Part shown: piece by piece, positions 55,888-64,000 of the stretch
Position numbering within the stretch: position 1 is the first letter of the stretch
Layout: the number at the start of each line of letters is the position of its first letter
Program-made: the position numbers and the translations under genes
Assembly: GCF_015278255.1 (NCBI RefSeq)
Contig: NZ_JADIJC010000008.1
Location: forward strand, 1 to 64,000
Source of the DNA: Microbacterium hibisci
GTDB lineage: Bacteria; Actinomycetota; Actinomycetes; Actinomycetales; Microbacteriaceae
Direction of reading: 5' to 3'
DNA: 64,000 nucleotides
Notes under the pieces: generated by a model
Told to the model about the DNA's origin: nothing
The model's input: only the letters and a program-made list of their open reading frames with translations
Database searches by the model: none

Positions 55888-57992
55888 CCGACACATTCCT
55901 CCCTCCCACCGTCGAAGACCAGACCGACGCCCGCCCGAAGTCCGCCATCGCGTCGCAGCGCACCCCCGTGGGCGGGTTCGAGCTGCGCTGGAACTCCGAC
56001 GCGCCGCTGTCGCTCGTCGTTCCGTCATCGACGCACGTCGGGCGCGAAGGGATCGGGCTGGTCGAGGTCTTCACTGCGGCCGAGCAGCGCGCGCGCACGA
56101 GTCAGGCATACTGGCGGTCCGCGGTCGGCGAGCGGCTGCGGGTGCAGGGCTCGCAGGTCACCACCGATGCCTCCGCAACGCGAGCGGTCGTGGTGCAGAG
56201 AGACGCGGTCAGCGGGATCGAGGTGCGCACGACGGTCACGGCGCCGGCCGGCGCGGCCGTCGTGCGGATCGAGAGCGAGGTGCGCAATGCCGGCCGCGAG
56301 GCGGTCGTGGTGACCGCTGTGACCTCGGCGACGGTGGGCGTCGGAACGGCGAGCGATGTCGGCGACATCAGGTGGGGGCGTGCGGCGAGCGAGTGGCTCG
56401 GCGAGGCCCGGTGGAGCGAGATCGCCCTGCGCGATGAGCTGCCCGACCTCTCGCTCGACCTCCACGGACAGGACGGGCGCGGCCACGCGAGCCTCTCCAG
56501 CCACGGTGCGTGGTCGAGTGGGGAGCACGTGCCGTGCGGCTACCTGGTGCGCGGCGACGGCGAAGCGCTGGCCTGGCAGATCGAGACGAGCGCCGGCTGG
56601 CACGTCGACCTGTGCCAGACCCGTGAAGGCGCCATCCTGTCGCTGCTGGGGCCGACCGACCTCGAGCACCAGTTCGCCCATGCGCTGCTCCCCGGTGAGA
56701 CATTCACCGCGGTGCCGGTCGCGCTCGCGGCATCCGTCCACTCCCGCGACGGCGCGATCGGCGAGCTGACCGGTTACCGCCGGTGGCTGCGCGGACCCGC
56801 CCAGGACGACGAGCTGCCCGTCGTGTACAACGACTTCATGAACACGCTCATGGGGCAGCCGACCACCGAGAAGCTGCTCCCGCTGGTGCGACGGGCCGCC
56901 GAAGCGGGCGCCGAGGTGTTCTGCATCGACGCGGGCTGGTTCGCCGACCCCGAGATCGGCGACTGGTGGTCGACCGTCGGCGAGTGGCGCGAAGCGCCGA
57001 CACGGTTCCCCGACGGTGGGCTGCGCCGGGTCGTCGAAGAGATCCGGCGCGCGGGAATGGCCCCCGGGCTCTGGCTCGAGCCCGAGGTGGTCGGCATCGA
57101 CAGTCCGGCCGCGGCGCGGCTGCCGGACGAGGCGTTCTTCGAGCGGTTCGGGCAGCGCGTGCAGGAGGACCGTCGGTACCACCTCGACTTCCGGCATCCC
57201 GCCGCTCGCGCGCACCTCGACGCGACCGTCGACCACCTTGTCGAGGAGTTCGCCGTCGAGTACCTGAAGCTGGACTACAACATCAATCCCGGGGCGGGCA
57301 CGGAGCGCAACGCGACGACCGCCGGGCATGGCCTGCTCGGGCACACGCGCGCGTTCCGCGACTGGCTGGTGGGCGTGCAGCAGCGGCATCCGTCTCTCCG
57401 CATCGAGAACTGCAGCTCCGGCGCGATGCGTGCGGATTACGCGCTGCTCGCCGTGACCCACCTGCAGTCGACCAGCGACCAGCAGGACTTCCGGCTCTAT
57501 CCGCCGATCGCCGCGTCCTCGCCGGCGTCGATCCTCCCCGAGCAGTGCGGCAACTGGGCGTATCCTGCCGCCGACATGGGCGACGAAGAGACCGTCTTCA
57601 CGCTCGTGACCGGCCTCAGCGGGAGGCTGTACCTGTCCGGGTTCCTGGACGACCTGCGTCCGGATCAGCGCGCCCGTGTCGCCGAGGCGGTGGAGCTGCA
57701 CAAGGCGCTGCGCGACGACCTCGCCGAGGCGACGCCGTTCTGGCCGCTGGGCCTTCCGGAATGGGATGCCGCGACCGTCTGCCTCGGCCTGCGCACGAGC
57801 GGGCGCGACCTGGTGTTCGTGTGGGATCGGGATGCCGAGCCCGCGGCCTTCGTGCTGCCGGGCGTCGCCGACGCCGAGGCGATCTTCCCGGCCGGCGGCG
57901 AGCCCTGGCGGTTCGCTGCGACCGGCGACGGCCTTTCGATCACCACCCCGGCGGGCATCGGCGCGCGGGTGCTGCAGGTGCGTCGTGGCTGA
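55884..57992 (+). CDS. GH36 alpha-galactosidase
   Basis: About 702 residues. An N-terminal beta-sandwich, a central TIM barrel and a small C-terminal domain, as usual for GH36. The barrel shows EVFCIDAGWF, GLWLEPEVVG, EYLKLDYNINPG (nucleophile Asp) and ENCSSGAMRADYALL (acid/base Asp). No signal peptide, so it acts inside the cell on imported oligosaccharides, releasing alpha-galactose. GTG start overlapping the DUF624 stop. The next gene begins inside its last codons. Confidence 0.93.
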   Translation: MTDTFLPPTVEDQTDARPKSAIASQRTPVGGFELRWNSDAPLSLVVPSSTHVGREGIGLVEVFTAAEQRARTSQAYWRSAVGERLRVQGSQVTTDASATRAVVVQRDAVSGIEVRTTVTAPAGAAVVRIESEVRNAGREAVVVTAVTSATVGVGTASDVGDIRWGRAASEWLGEARWSEIALRDELPDLSLDLHGQDGRGHASLSSHGAWSSGEHVPCGYLVRGDGEALAWQIETSAGWHVDLCQTREGAILSLLGPTDLEHQFAHALLPGETFTAVPVALAASVHSRDGAIGELTGYRRWLRGPAQDDELPVVYNDFMNTLMGQPTTEKLLPLVRRAAEAGAEVFCIDAGWFADPEIGDWWSTVGEWREAPTRFPDGGLRRVVEEIRRAGMAPGLWLEPEVVGIDSPAAARLPDEAFFERFGQRVQEDRRYHLDFRHPAARAHLDATVDHLVEEFAVEYLKLDYNINPGAGTERNATTAGHGLLGHTRAFRDWLVGVQQRHPSLRIENCSSGAMRADYALLAVTHLQSTSDQQDFRLYPPIAASSPASILPEQCGNWAYPAADMGDEETVFTLVTGLSGRLYLSGFLDDLRPDQRARVAEAVELHKALRDDLAEATPFWPLGLPEWDAATVCLGLRTSGRDLVFVWDRDAEPAAFVLPGVADAEAIFPAGGEPWRFAATGDGLSITTPAGIGARVLQVRRG

Positions 57993-58884
57993 GCGGGGCG
58001 CGATCGCGCCCGGCCGCCTGTTCGTCGACGACCGTGGCCGCACGGCGCAGCTGCACGGCATCGGGCTGCAGCGCGTCGGCGACCGCTGGTTCGCGTGGGG
58101 CGAGGACAAGACGGCCGGCGACCGGTTCACGGCCGTCGCCTGCTATTCCTCGGCCGACCTCGCCCGCTGGCGGTACGAGGGCGATGCGCTGACCTCCGGC
58201 GACGGTGAGATCGGCGCCGACCGGGTCATCGAGCGACCCAAGGTGCTGCAGCGCCCGGACGGGCGCTGGGTCATGCTCCTCCATGTCGACACCGGCGATT
58301 ACTCGTTGGCGCGGGTCGGCTACGCGATCGCCGATCGACCCGAGGGACCCTATGAGTACGTCGGCAGCGAACGACCGCTCGGCAACCTCAGCCGCGACAT
58401 CGGCGTCTTCCAGGAGGCCGGCGTGGGCTACCTCCTCTCCGAGGACCGCGACGAGGGCCTGCACCTCTACCGGCTCCGCGACGACTACCTCGGCGTGGCT
58501 TCGGTCGTCGCCACGTTGCGCCAGCAGGCGCGGCCCGACATCGGCTACGAGTCGCCCACCCTGGTCGCCCACGACGGGCGCTATTACCTGTTCGGCTCGG
58601 ACCTCACCGGCTGGAGCATGAACGACAACATGTGGACGAGCGCGCCGGCCCTCGAGGGACCTTGGGGCGACTGGCAGCTCATCGCGCCGCCCGGGACGAA
58701 CACCTTCGAGTCCCAGGTCAGCGTCGTCGCGCCGGTGGGCGACGGTTTCGTGTACATCGGCGACCGGTGGACACCGGAGCACCTCGCCGAGTCCGCACCG
58801 GTGTGGCTGCCACTGCAGATCGAGGACGGCCGGGTGCGGCTCGAATGGCGCGAGACCTGGACCATCGAGGAGCTGGGCGCATGA
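57985..58884 (+). CDS. GH43-like glycosidase (five-bladed propeller)
   Basis: About 299 residues, no signal peptide. The sequence IERPKVLQRPDGRWVMLLH, YESPTLVAHDGRYYLFGSD and SQVSVVAPVGDGFVYIGDRW are typical of a GH43 subfamily related to exo-beta-1,3-galactanases. It would trim an imported oligosaccharide. GTG start at 57985 overlaps the alpha-galactosidase end by 8 bases; ATGA links it to the dehydrogenase. The exact linkage cleaved is uncertain. Confidence 0.8.
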   Translation: MAERGAIAPGRLFVDDRGRTAQLHGIGLQRVGDRWFAWGEDKTAGDRFTAVACYSSADLARWRYEGDALTSGDGEIGADRVIERPKVLQRPDGRWVMLLHVDTGDYSLARVGYAIADRPEGPYEYVGSERPLGNLSRDIGVFQEAGVGYLLSEDRDEGLHLYRLRDDYLGVASVVATLRQQARPDIGYESPTLVAHDGRYYLFGSDLTGWSMNDNMWTSAPALEGPWGDWQLIAPPGTNTFESQVSVVAPVGDGFVYIGDRWTPEHLAESAPVWLPLQIEDGRVRLEWRETWTIEELGA

Positions 58885-59864
58885 GGGCGGCGCTGCTGAT
58901 GGATCCCGCGCTGGTGCCGTTCGTCTTCGGTGCGGAGGAACGGGCGCGGCTGGAGGATCTTCTCGAGATCGACATGACGGATGCCGCCACCTTTCTCACG
59001 GGGGTCGCGTCGCCGTCGCAGGTCGTGCTGCTGATCACCGGCTGGGGCGTGCCGTCGATCGGCGACGGCGACCTCGACGCCTTCCCGGCCCTGCGCGGGA
59101 TCGTCCACTGGGGCGGCGGGATCGGATTCCTGGACGCGGCGGCGTCGGCACGCGGCATCCGCATCTCCTCCGCACGCGCCGCCAACGCCGTGCCCGTCGC
59201 GGAGTTCACGCAGGCGATGATCACGCTCGCCGCGAAGGACGCGTTCTGGCTGTCACGGCGGTACTGCGCCGAGCAGGCGTTCGTGAACCGCGAGGCGGCG
59301 GCCCCGCGAGCCGGGCTCTTCCGCACGCGGGTGGGCATCGTCGGAGCCTCCGCCATCGGGACCATGGTGATCGAGAAGCTCGCGGCGAGCGACGTCGAGG
59401 TGCTGCTGTACGACCCCTACGCGACGCGGGAGGCCGCGGAGCGACTCGGAGCCACGCTCGTGGACGACCTGGAGGAACTCGCGCGTCGCAGCGACATCCT
59501 CTCCCTCCATGCGCCCGAGATGCCCGCCACCGTCGGCATGATCTCGCGCGCCGTGCTCGCCGCGCTCCCCGACGGCGCCACTCTCGTGAACACCGCGCGC
59601 GGCGCGCTCGTGGACCAGGACGCCCTCGTGACGGAGCTCCAGGCGGGGCGGCTGCGCGCCGTGCTCGATGTCACCGAGCCGGATGTGCTCGAGCCGGGGC
59701 ATCCGCTGTACAGCCTTCCGAACGTGTTCCTCACGCCGCATCTCGCGGGATCCATGGGCGTCGAGCTGCGGCGGCTCGGCGAGGCCGCCCTCGCCGAGGT
59801 CGAGCGCTTCGTCGCGGGCGCGCCGTTCGCGCACCCCATGACGCCCGCGCCATCCCAGCCCTGA
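58881..59864 (+). CDS. D-isomer specific 2-hydroxyacid dehydrogenase
   Basis: About 327 residues. NAD-binding motif VGIVGASAIGTMVIEKL (GxSxxG form), catalytic Arg in VNTARGALVDQDALV, Glu in LDVTEPDVLEPGHPL and His in LTPHLAGSMG. It reduces a 2-keto acid or oxidises a 2-hydroxy acid. Within this operon it may act on a sugar acid made from the glycan; that is inference. ATG overlaps the GH43-like stop. Confidence 0.9.
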   Translation: MRAALLMDPALVPFVFGAEERARLEDLLEIDMTDAATFLTGVASPSQVVLLITGWGVPSIGDGDLDAFPALRGIVHWGGGIGFLDAAASARGIRISSARAANAVPVAEFTQAMITLAAKDAFWLSRRYCAEQAFVNREAAAPRAGLFRTRVGIVGASAIGTMVIEKLAASDVEVLLYDPYATREAAERLGATLVDDLEELARRSDILSLHAPEMPATVGMISRAVLAALPDGATLVNTARGALVDQDALVTELQAGRLRAVLDVTEPDVLEPGHPLYSLPNVFLTPHLAGSMGVELRRLGEAALAEVERFVAGAPFAHPMTPAPSQP

Positions 59865-59893
59865 TCGTCCGACCTTCCGGAGGAGCGACCGCC

Positions 59894-61483
59894 GTGCCGG
59901 TGATCCACAACCCCGTCCTGCGGGGGTTCAACCCCGACCCCTCGATCCTGCGGGTCGGTCATGACTACTACCTCGCCACAAGCACCTTCGAGTACCACCC
60001 GGCCGTCCGCATCCATCATTCGACCGATCTCGCGCAGTGGACCACCCTCGACCACGCGCTCGCTGACGGGTTCGACCTGCGCGGCGTCCCCGATTCCGGC
60101 GGTGTGTGGGCCCCGAGCCTGTCGTATGCCGAGGGCCGGTACTGGCTCGCGTACTCGATCGTGCGAAGCATGGACGGCGACGACAAGGACATCGACAACT
60201 ACCTCGTGACCGCCGACGCGGTGACGGGGCCGTGGAGCGAGCCCGTCCACCTCGGGTCGCGCGGATTCGACTTCTCGTTCTTCCACGATCCCGACGGAAC
60301 GCACTGGATCGTCGGCGTGCAGTGGGACCAACGGCCGGAGCATCCATCGTTCTCGGGGCTCGTCGTCGAGCAGTACCTTCCCGACGAGGGACGGACGACC
60401 GGGGAGGCCACCGTCATCTACCGCGAGGACGGCCTCGTGGAGGGCCCGAACCTCTACCGGATCGGCGAGTGGTACTACCTCCTGATCGCTGCCGGCGGCA
60501 CGGGGTGGAACCACGGCATCACGGTGGCGCGATCGCGCCGCCTCCTCGGTCCGTACGAGCGGGACGAGAGGGAAGCCGTGCTGACGACCCGCGATGCGCC
60601 GGGACACCCTCTGCAGAAGGCCGGCCACGGCGAACTGGTGCAGACGCCCCACGGCGAATGGATCCTCGCGCACCTCGCCAGTCGTCCGACGCTCCACCTC
60701 GGAGAGCGCTACAGCACCCTCGGGCGCGAGACGTGCCTGCAGCGCGTGGTCTTCGACGACGACGGGTGGCTTCGCCTCGGCGGCGGCGGTCACCACGCGA
60801 GCACGGAGGTGGTGATCGGCGCGGGAGCGGATGACGTGACGGATGCCGCTGCCGCCGCCCGCGCATGGGTCGACGACTTCGACGGGCCGGCGTTGGATTC
60901 CCGTCGCTGGTCGACGCTTCGAGCGGCGCTCCCGCCGGGCGCTGCGGACCTCGACGCCCGGCCGGGATGGCTGCGGCTGCGCGGCGGCCACTCCGCGGCA
61001 TCCGTCTTCGATCAGTCGATGATCCTGACCCGCGTCGAGGAGCGGACGGCCGTCTTCGAGACGACGCTCGAGGCTGACCCGCGAACTCCACGCGAGGCCG
61101 CCGGGCTCATCGCCTGGTACGACCGGTCGGGGTGGATCTGGCTGCAGGTGACCTTCGATGCCGAGCATGGACGGCATCTTCGAGTGGTGCGGCGGGACGG
61201 ATCCGTCACCATCCGCTCGGCGCCGGCGGTGGCTCCGGATGGCCCGCTGCGGCTGCGCGCGGCGCTCGACGGCCCGGCGCTCACCTTCGCGGTCGCTGGT
61301 GCGTCGGGGGAGTGGCAGGACGTGCCCGGCACGTTCCCCGCGTGGACGCTCTCGGACGACCACGGCCCGCGGCTTCGCTTCACCGGGATGTTCCTCGGCG
61401 TGCGCGCGGACGATCTGGACGGCCGCGGATGGACCGTCGACGTGCGACGCGCGGGGGTTCGCTTCGATCCGTCGACGGCCTGA
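59894..61483 (+). CDS. GH43 beta-xylosidase/alpha-arabinofuranosidase-like enzyme
   Basis: About 529 residues, no signal peptide. N-terminal five-bladed propeller with NPVLRGFNPDPSILRVGHDY (catalytic base Asp) and GLVEGPNLYRIGEWYYLL (general acid Glu), then a C-terminal beta-sandwich (from about residue 325, DDFDGPALDSRRW) as in GH43_11 xylosidases. It should remove terminal xylose or arabinose inside the cell. GTG start with GGAGG upstream. Last gene of the binding-protein operon. Confidence 0.92.
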   Translation: MPVIHNPVLRGFNPDPSILRVGHDYYLATSTFEYHPAVRIHHSTDLAQWTTLDHALADGFDLRGVPDSGGVWAPSLSYAEGRYWLAYSIVRSMDGDDKDIDNYLVTADAVTGPWSEPVHLGSRGFDFSFFHDPDGTHWIVGVQWDQRPEHPSFSGLVVEQYLPDEGRTTGEATVIYREDGLVEGPNLYRIGEWYYLLIAAGGTGWNHGITVARSRRLLGPYERDEREAVLTTRDAPGHPLQKAGHGELVQTPHGEWILAHLASRPTLHLGERYSTLGRETCLQRVVFDDDGWLRLGGGGHHASTEVVIGAGADDVTDAAAAARAWVDDFDGPALDSRRWSTLRAALPPGAADLDARPGWLRLRGGHSAASVFDQSMILTRVEERTAVFETTLEADPRTPREAAGLIAWYDRSGWIWLQVTFDAEHGRHLRVVRRDGSVTIRSAPAVAPDGPLRLRAALDGPALTFAVAGASGEWQDVPGTFPAWTLSDDHGPRLRFTGMFLGVRADDLDGRGWTVDVRRAGVRFDPSTA

Positions 61484-61525
61484 AACCCGGTCTTGACGTC
61501 GCGAACCGATGACGCCATCGTTAAC

Positions 61526-61541
61526 TGGCAAACGATATCCA
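61526..61541. promoter_or_regulatory. LacI-type operator before the lyase gene
   Basis: TGGCAAACGATATCCA shares TGGCAAACG and TCCACTT with the site at 51712. It lies 51 bases before the start at 61592, in the 108-bp space after the GH43 gene, and marks a second transcription unit under the same regulator. Confidence 0.65.
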
Positions 61542-61591
61542 CTTCCGATGACGACGGTCGCAGGCCGCCCACGGGACGAGAAGAGAGATCG

Positions 61592-64000
61592 ATGAGGATC
61601 GAACAACGACACTGGACGCACCGTGCGATCGGCGCGCTCACGGCGGGAGCACTGGCTGTGGCCGGCGCCCTGACCGCCGCGCAGCCGGCCGCCGCCGAAG
61701 AGACCACGACACCCCCGCCGATCGTCCGCGGGGTCAGCGACGCGGGCTTCGCCCACCCGGGTATCGGCTTCACGGCCGACCACCTCGAGAACATGCGCAC
61801 CCAGGTGCTCGCCGGCGTTGACCCGTGGTCGAGCTACTACGAGGCGATGACGCAGTCCCGGTACGCGGCCCGCGACTTCCGGGCCGAGAACGCCCAGACG
61901 GGCACCGACACTCCCAAGAACGACGCCTACGCCAGCGCCGGGATGCGGTCGAGCGCGCTGCGCGACAGCCTCGGCGCGATGGCGCAGACGCTCGAGTACG
62001 TCGTGACGGGCGACGAGCAGTACCGCGCGAACGCTCTCCATGTGCTGCGGACGTGGAGCGGTCTCGACCCCGAGAAGTACGCGTACTTCGCCGACGCGCA
62101 CATCCACACCGGTGTGCCGCTGTACTACATGCTGATCGCCGCCGAGGTGCTGCGCGGCACCGAGCCGGCGAACGAGACGCTCGACGGCTACGACCTGCGG
62201 TGGACCGCCGAAGACCAGCAGCGCATCGAGGGCAACCTCGTGCGGCCGGTGCTCGACACGTTCCTGTACTCGAAGAACCGCCTGTGGAACCAGCACCTCT
62301 ACGGCGTGATCGGCATGATCGCGGCGGCGATCTTCCTCGACGACGCCGACCTGTACGCCGAGCGCGTCGAGTGGTTCACCGTCAACGCCGGCTACGAGAG
62401 CGAGCACGACCTGTACGGCGGCGACGTGAACGGCGCACTCGCGTCGCTTTTCCGCGAGATCCCGGCGGACGATCCCCGCAACACCACCGGCGAGTCCTTC
62501 GTCCAGCACATGGAGATGCTGCGCGACCAGGCGCACGGCCAAGGCGACGTCGACCTCCTCGTGGCGCTGGCGCGCCTCGTCGACAACCAGGGAACGACGA
62601 TCGACCCCGTCGCCGGCACCGTCTCCGACGCGGCCGACGCGGTGTCGCCGTATCACTTCCTGGACAACCGGATCCTCGCCGGAGCCGACACGTTCACCGC
62701 GTTCATGATGGGCGAGGAGGTGCCGTACGTTCCCGCGAACGAGGGCGGCACGATCTCGCAGGCGTATCGTGGCCGCCTCGTGGACCCGCTCAGCGAGACG
62801 TATCTGCAGTACCGCTACGTCGCGGGGGTGGACGTCGAGGCGGAGGCGCCGCACGTCGCCGATCTGTACGCGCATCGCGACGGTCCGCTGTTCTACAACG
62901 GCACAGCGGTGCAGAACTTCTGGAACGATCGCGGCTCGGACTACACCGGCGCCGAGTACTGGGTCGCATTCCCGTCGGAGCTGGCAGACGTCGCGGGCTC
63001 CGTCGCGCCGCGCGGCGACAGCCCCCAGCTCCCGCTCGCCAAGTTCGGCACTGCCCTCGGCGCGGGCGCGCAGCACCAGGCAGACGATGGAGGCATGGGA
63101 TTCGTGCGCCTGGATGCCGCCGCCGAGGACGCTGAGGTGGCCGTCCGCCGCGCCGTCTGGGGCGACCGCTCGAAGACGTCGCTGGTCGGCATCAGGCTCC
63201 GCAGCGACGGGTCGGCGACGCTGCAGGCGTCGCGCACCGCGGCTGCGGCGCCCTTCGCTGAGATCGTCGTGCCCGACACCGGCGGCGAGTGGCGGTACGT
63301 GTGGGTCGACCTGCACGTCGACAAGACCCCCGGAGCTGTCGGCGACAACATCCTGTTCCTGCGTGCGACCGGATCGGCCGCGCAGGTGGATGTGTCCGGC
63401 GTACTCGCGCAGGCGAACGGCGTGCTCACACCTCCGGTGTTCACCGACGCGCCCGCGGTCGATGTCGTGGCCGTGAAGGGCGAGCAGTGGACCCGCAGCT
63501 TCGAGGCGACGGATGCCGCGAACGACGCGATCGCGCTCTCGCTGCAGAGCGCACCCGAGGATGCGCGGCTCACGGGTGCGGAGGTGGCCTGGACACCCGC
63601 CAGGCCCGGCGCCGAGGAGCTGCTCGTCGTCGCGTCGGACGGCACCGCCGTGACCGCTCTGCCGGTGAAGATCACGGTCGCGGCGACGCGCGCGGCCGCG
63701 ATGGGGACGCTCCTCGATCGCATCGGCGACGAGGCGAGCTACACGGCTGCGAGCTGGGAGCGCGTCGACGCGCTGTTGGCACAGGTGAAGGACAAGCGCA
63801 AGACGGCCGGTGTCTCCGAGTTCGCAGACCTGCTCGCGCAGCTGGGGCAGGCGATCGCCGAGCTCGAGCTGCTCAATCCGACGCTCTCGGACGGCTCGCT
63901 CGACTTCACCGGCCTTGTCAGCGCGCCTCCGCTCGGCGGCTCGCAGCTGCGTGCCCTGACGGACAGCGACAACCAGACGTCGTGGGGTGACCAGCGGGTG
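61592..64000 (+). CDS. Secreted alginate-lyase-like polysaccharide lyase (3' end cut by the window)
   Basis: At least 803 residues; no stop before the window end. Signal peptide (1-35, AAQPAAAEE). An (alpha/alpha) barrel region follows with ANALHVLRTWSGLDP, YFADAHIHTGVPLYYMLIAA, WNQHLYGVIGMIAAAIFLDD and VQHMEMLRDQAHGQGD, as in the alginate lyase/heparinase-like group. A CBM6-like beta-sandwich (about 480-600, MGFVRLDAAAEDAEV, GEWRYVWVDLHV), Ig-like domain and helical repeats come next. It would cut the polymer outside the cell before import. Substrate uncertain. ATG 61592 with AGAGAG upstream. Confidence 0.82.
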   Translation, partial: MRIEQRHWTHRAIGALTAGALAVAGALTAAQPAAAEETTTPPPIVRGVSDAGFAHPGIGFTADHLENMRTQVLAGVDPWSSYYEAMTQSRYAARDFRAENAQTGTDTPKNDAYASAGMRSSALRDSLGAMAQTLEYVVTGDEQYRANALHVLRTWSGLDPEKYAYFADAHIHTGVPLYYMLIAAEVLRGTEPANETLDGYDLRWTAEDQQRIEGNLVRPVLDTFLYSKNRLWNQHLYGVIGMIAAAIFLDDADLYAERVEWFTVNAGYESEHDLYGGDVNGALASLFREIPADDPRNTTGESFVQHMEMLRDQAHGQGDVDLLVALARLVDNQGTTIDPVAGTVSDAADAVSPYHFLDNRILAGADTFTAFMMGEEVPYVPANEGGTISQAYRGRLVDPLSETYLQYRYVAGVDVEAEAPHVADLYAHRDGPLFYNGTAVQNFWNDRGSDYTGAEYWVAFPSELADVAGSVAPRGDSPQLPLAKFGTALGAGAQHQADDGGMGFVRLDAAAEDAEVAVRRAVWGDRSKTSLVGIRLRSDGSATLQASRTAAAAPFAEIVVPDTGGEWRYVWVDLHVDKTPGAVGDNILFLRATGSAAQVDVSGVLAQANGVLTPPVFTDAPAVDVVAVKGEQWTRSFEATDAANDAIALSLQSAPEDARLTGAEVAWTPARPGAEELLVVASDGTAVTALPVKITVAATRAAAMGTLLDRIGDEASYTAASWERVDALLAQVKDKRKTAGVSEFADLLAQLGQAIAELELLNPTLSDGSLDFTGLVSAPPLGGSQLRALTDSDNQTSWGDQRV

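Noticed and set aside
59417-63316. A 1299-residue minus-strand open frame
   Set aside because: Antisense to the dehydrogenase, GH43 and lyase genes, all of which have clear catalytic motifs.

Overview
The window is high-GC, gene-dense DNA from an actinobacterium. The best fit is the family Microbacteriaceae, probably Microbacterium or a close relative. That rests on codon use, frequent GTG starts, ATGA/GTGA stop-start overlaps, the very common GGATGCC/GGCATCC word, and palindromic intergenic repeats built on GTCGTTGAGCGAG / GACGAAACGC. This placement is inference; no rRNA or tRNA is present. I see no CRISPR array, phage, plasmid or classical insertion sequence.

Layout. (1) 1-8.5 kb: a DEAD-box RNA helicase; a small GIY-YIG nuclease gene bracketed by inverted palindromic repeats; a GMC alcohol oxidase/dehydrogenase coupled to an aldehyde dehydrogenase; an MFS/GPH-type transporter that carries a 71-bp palindrome-ended element in its central loop; and a three-unit tandem array of the palindromic repeat. 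(2) 8.5-11.6 kb: a tryptophan-to-anthranilate operon (kynA, an amidohydrolase in the formamidase slot, kynU). (3) 11.6-13.5 kb: a glutaredoxin-like protein and a secreted M1 metallopeptidase.

(4) 13.6-41.3 kb: a Wzx/Wzy-type exopolysaccharide locus in two convergent arms. The rightward arm holds a GT2-GtrA protein, a flippase, a Wzz-like co-polymerase with a decayed kinase domain, a Wzy/ligase, a membrane-anchored DUF4352-like protein, a giant secreted propeller/LamG/PKD protein, a CDP-alcohol phosphotransferase and a secreted beta-helix protein. A TagD-like cytidylyltransferase lies nearby on the opposite strand. The leftward arm holds a deacetylase, a WbaP-type initiating transferase, two GT4 glycosyltransferases, a Gfo/Idh oxidoreductase, an unrecognised barrel-like protein, a DUF4352-like lipoprotein and a second giant secreted paralogue. 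The three large secreted proteins share one roughly 200-residue module, which suggests a common ligand, most simply the polymer made here.

(5) 41.4-50.5 kb: housekeeping and accessory genes: a small hypothetical protein, an LVIVD-repeat secreted protein, a DUF305 lipoprotein, a double-ACT protein, a tightly coupled DUF2975 / HTH / giant zinc-ribbon membrane protein operon, and a dihydrofolate-reductase-like protein. (6) 50.6-64 kb: a LacI-controlled glycan-use locus: regulator, binding protein, two permeases, a DUF624 protein, GH36 alpha-galactosidase, two GH43-like enzymes, a 2-hydroxyacid dehydrogenase and an alginate-lyase-like secreted enzyme cut by the window edge. Three similar operator-like sites lie before the regulator, the binding protein gene and the lyase gene.

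All assignments come from reading sequence and motifs; no database search was run.
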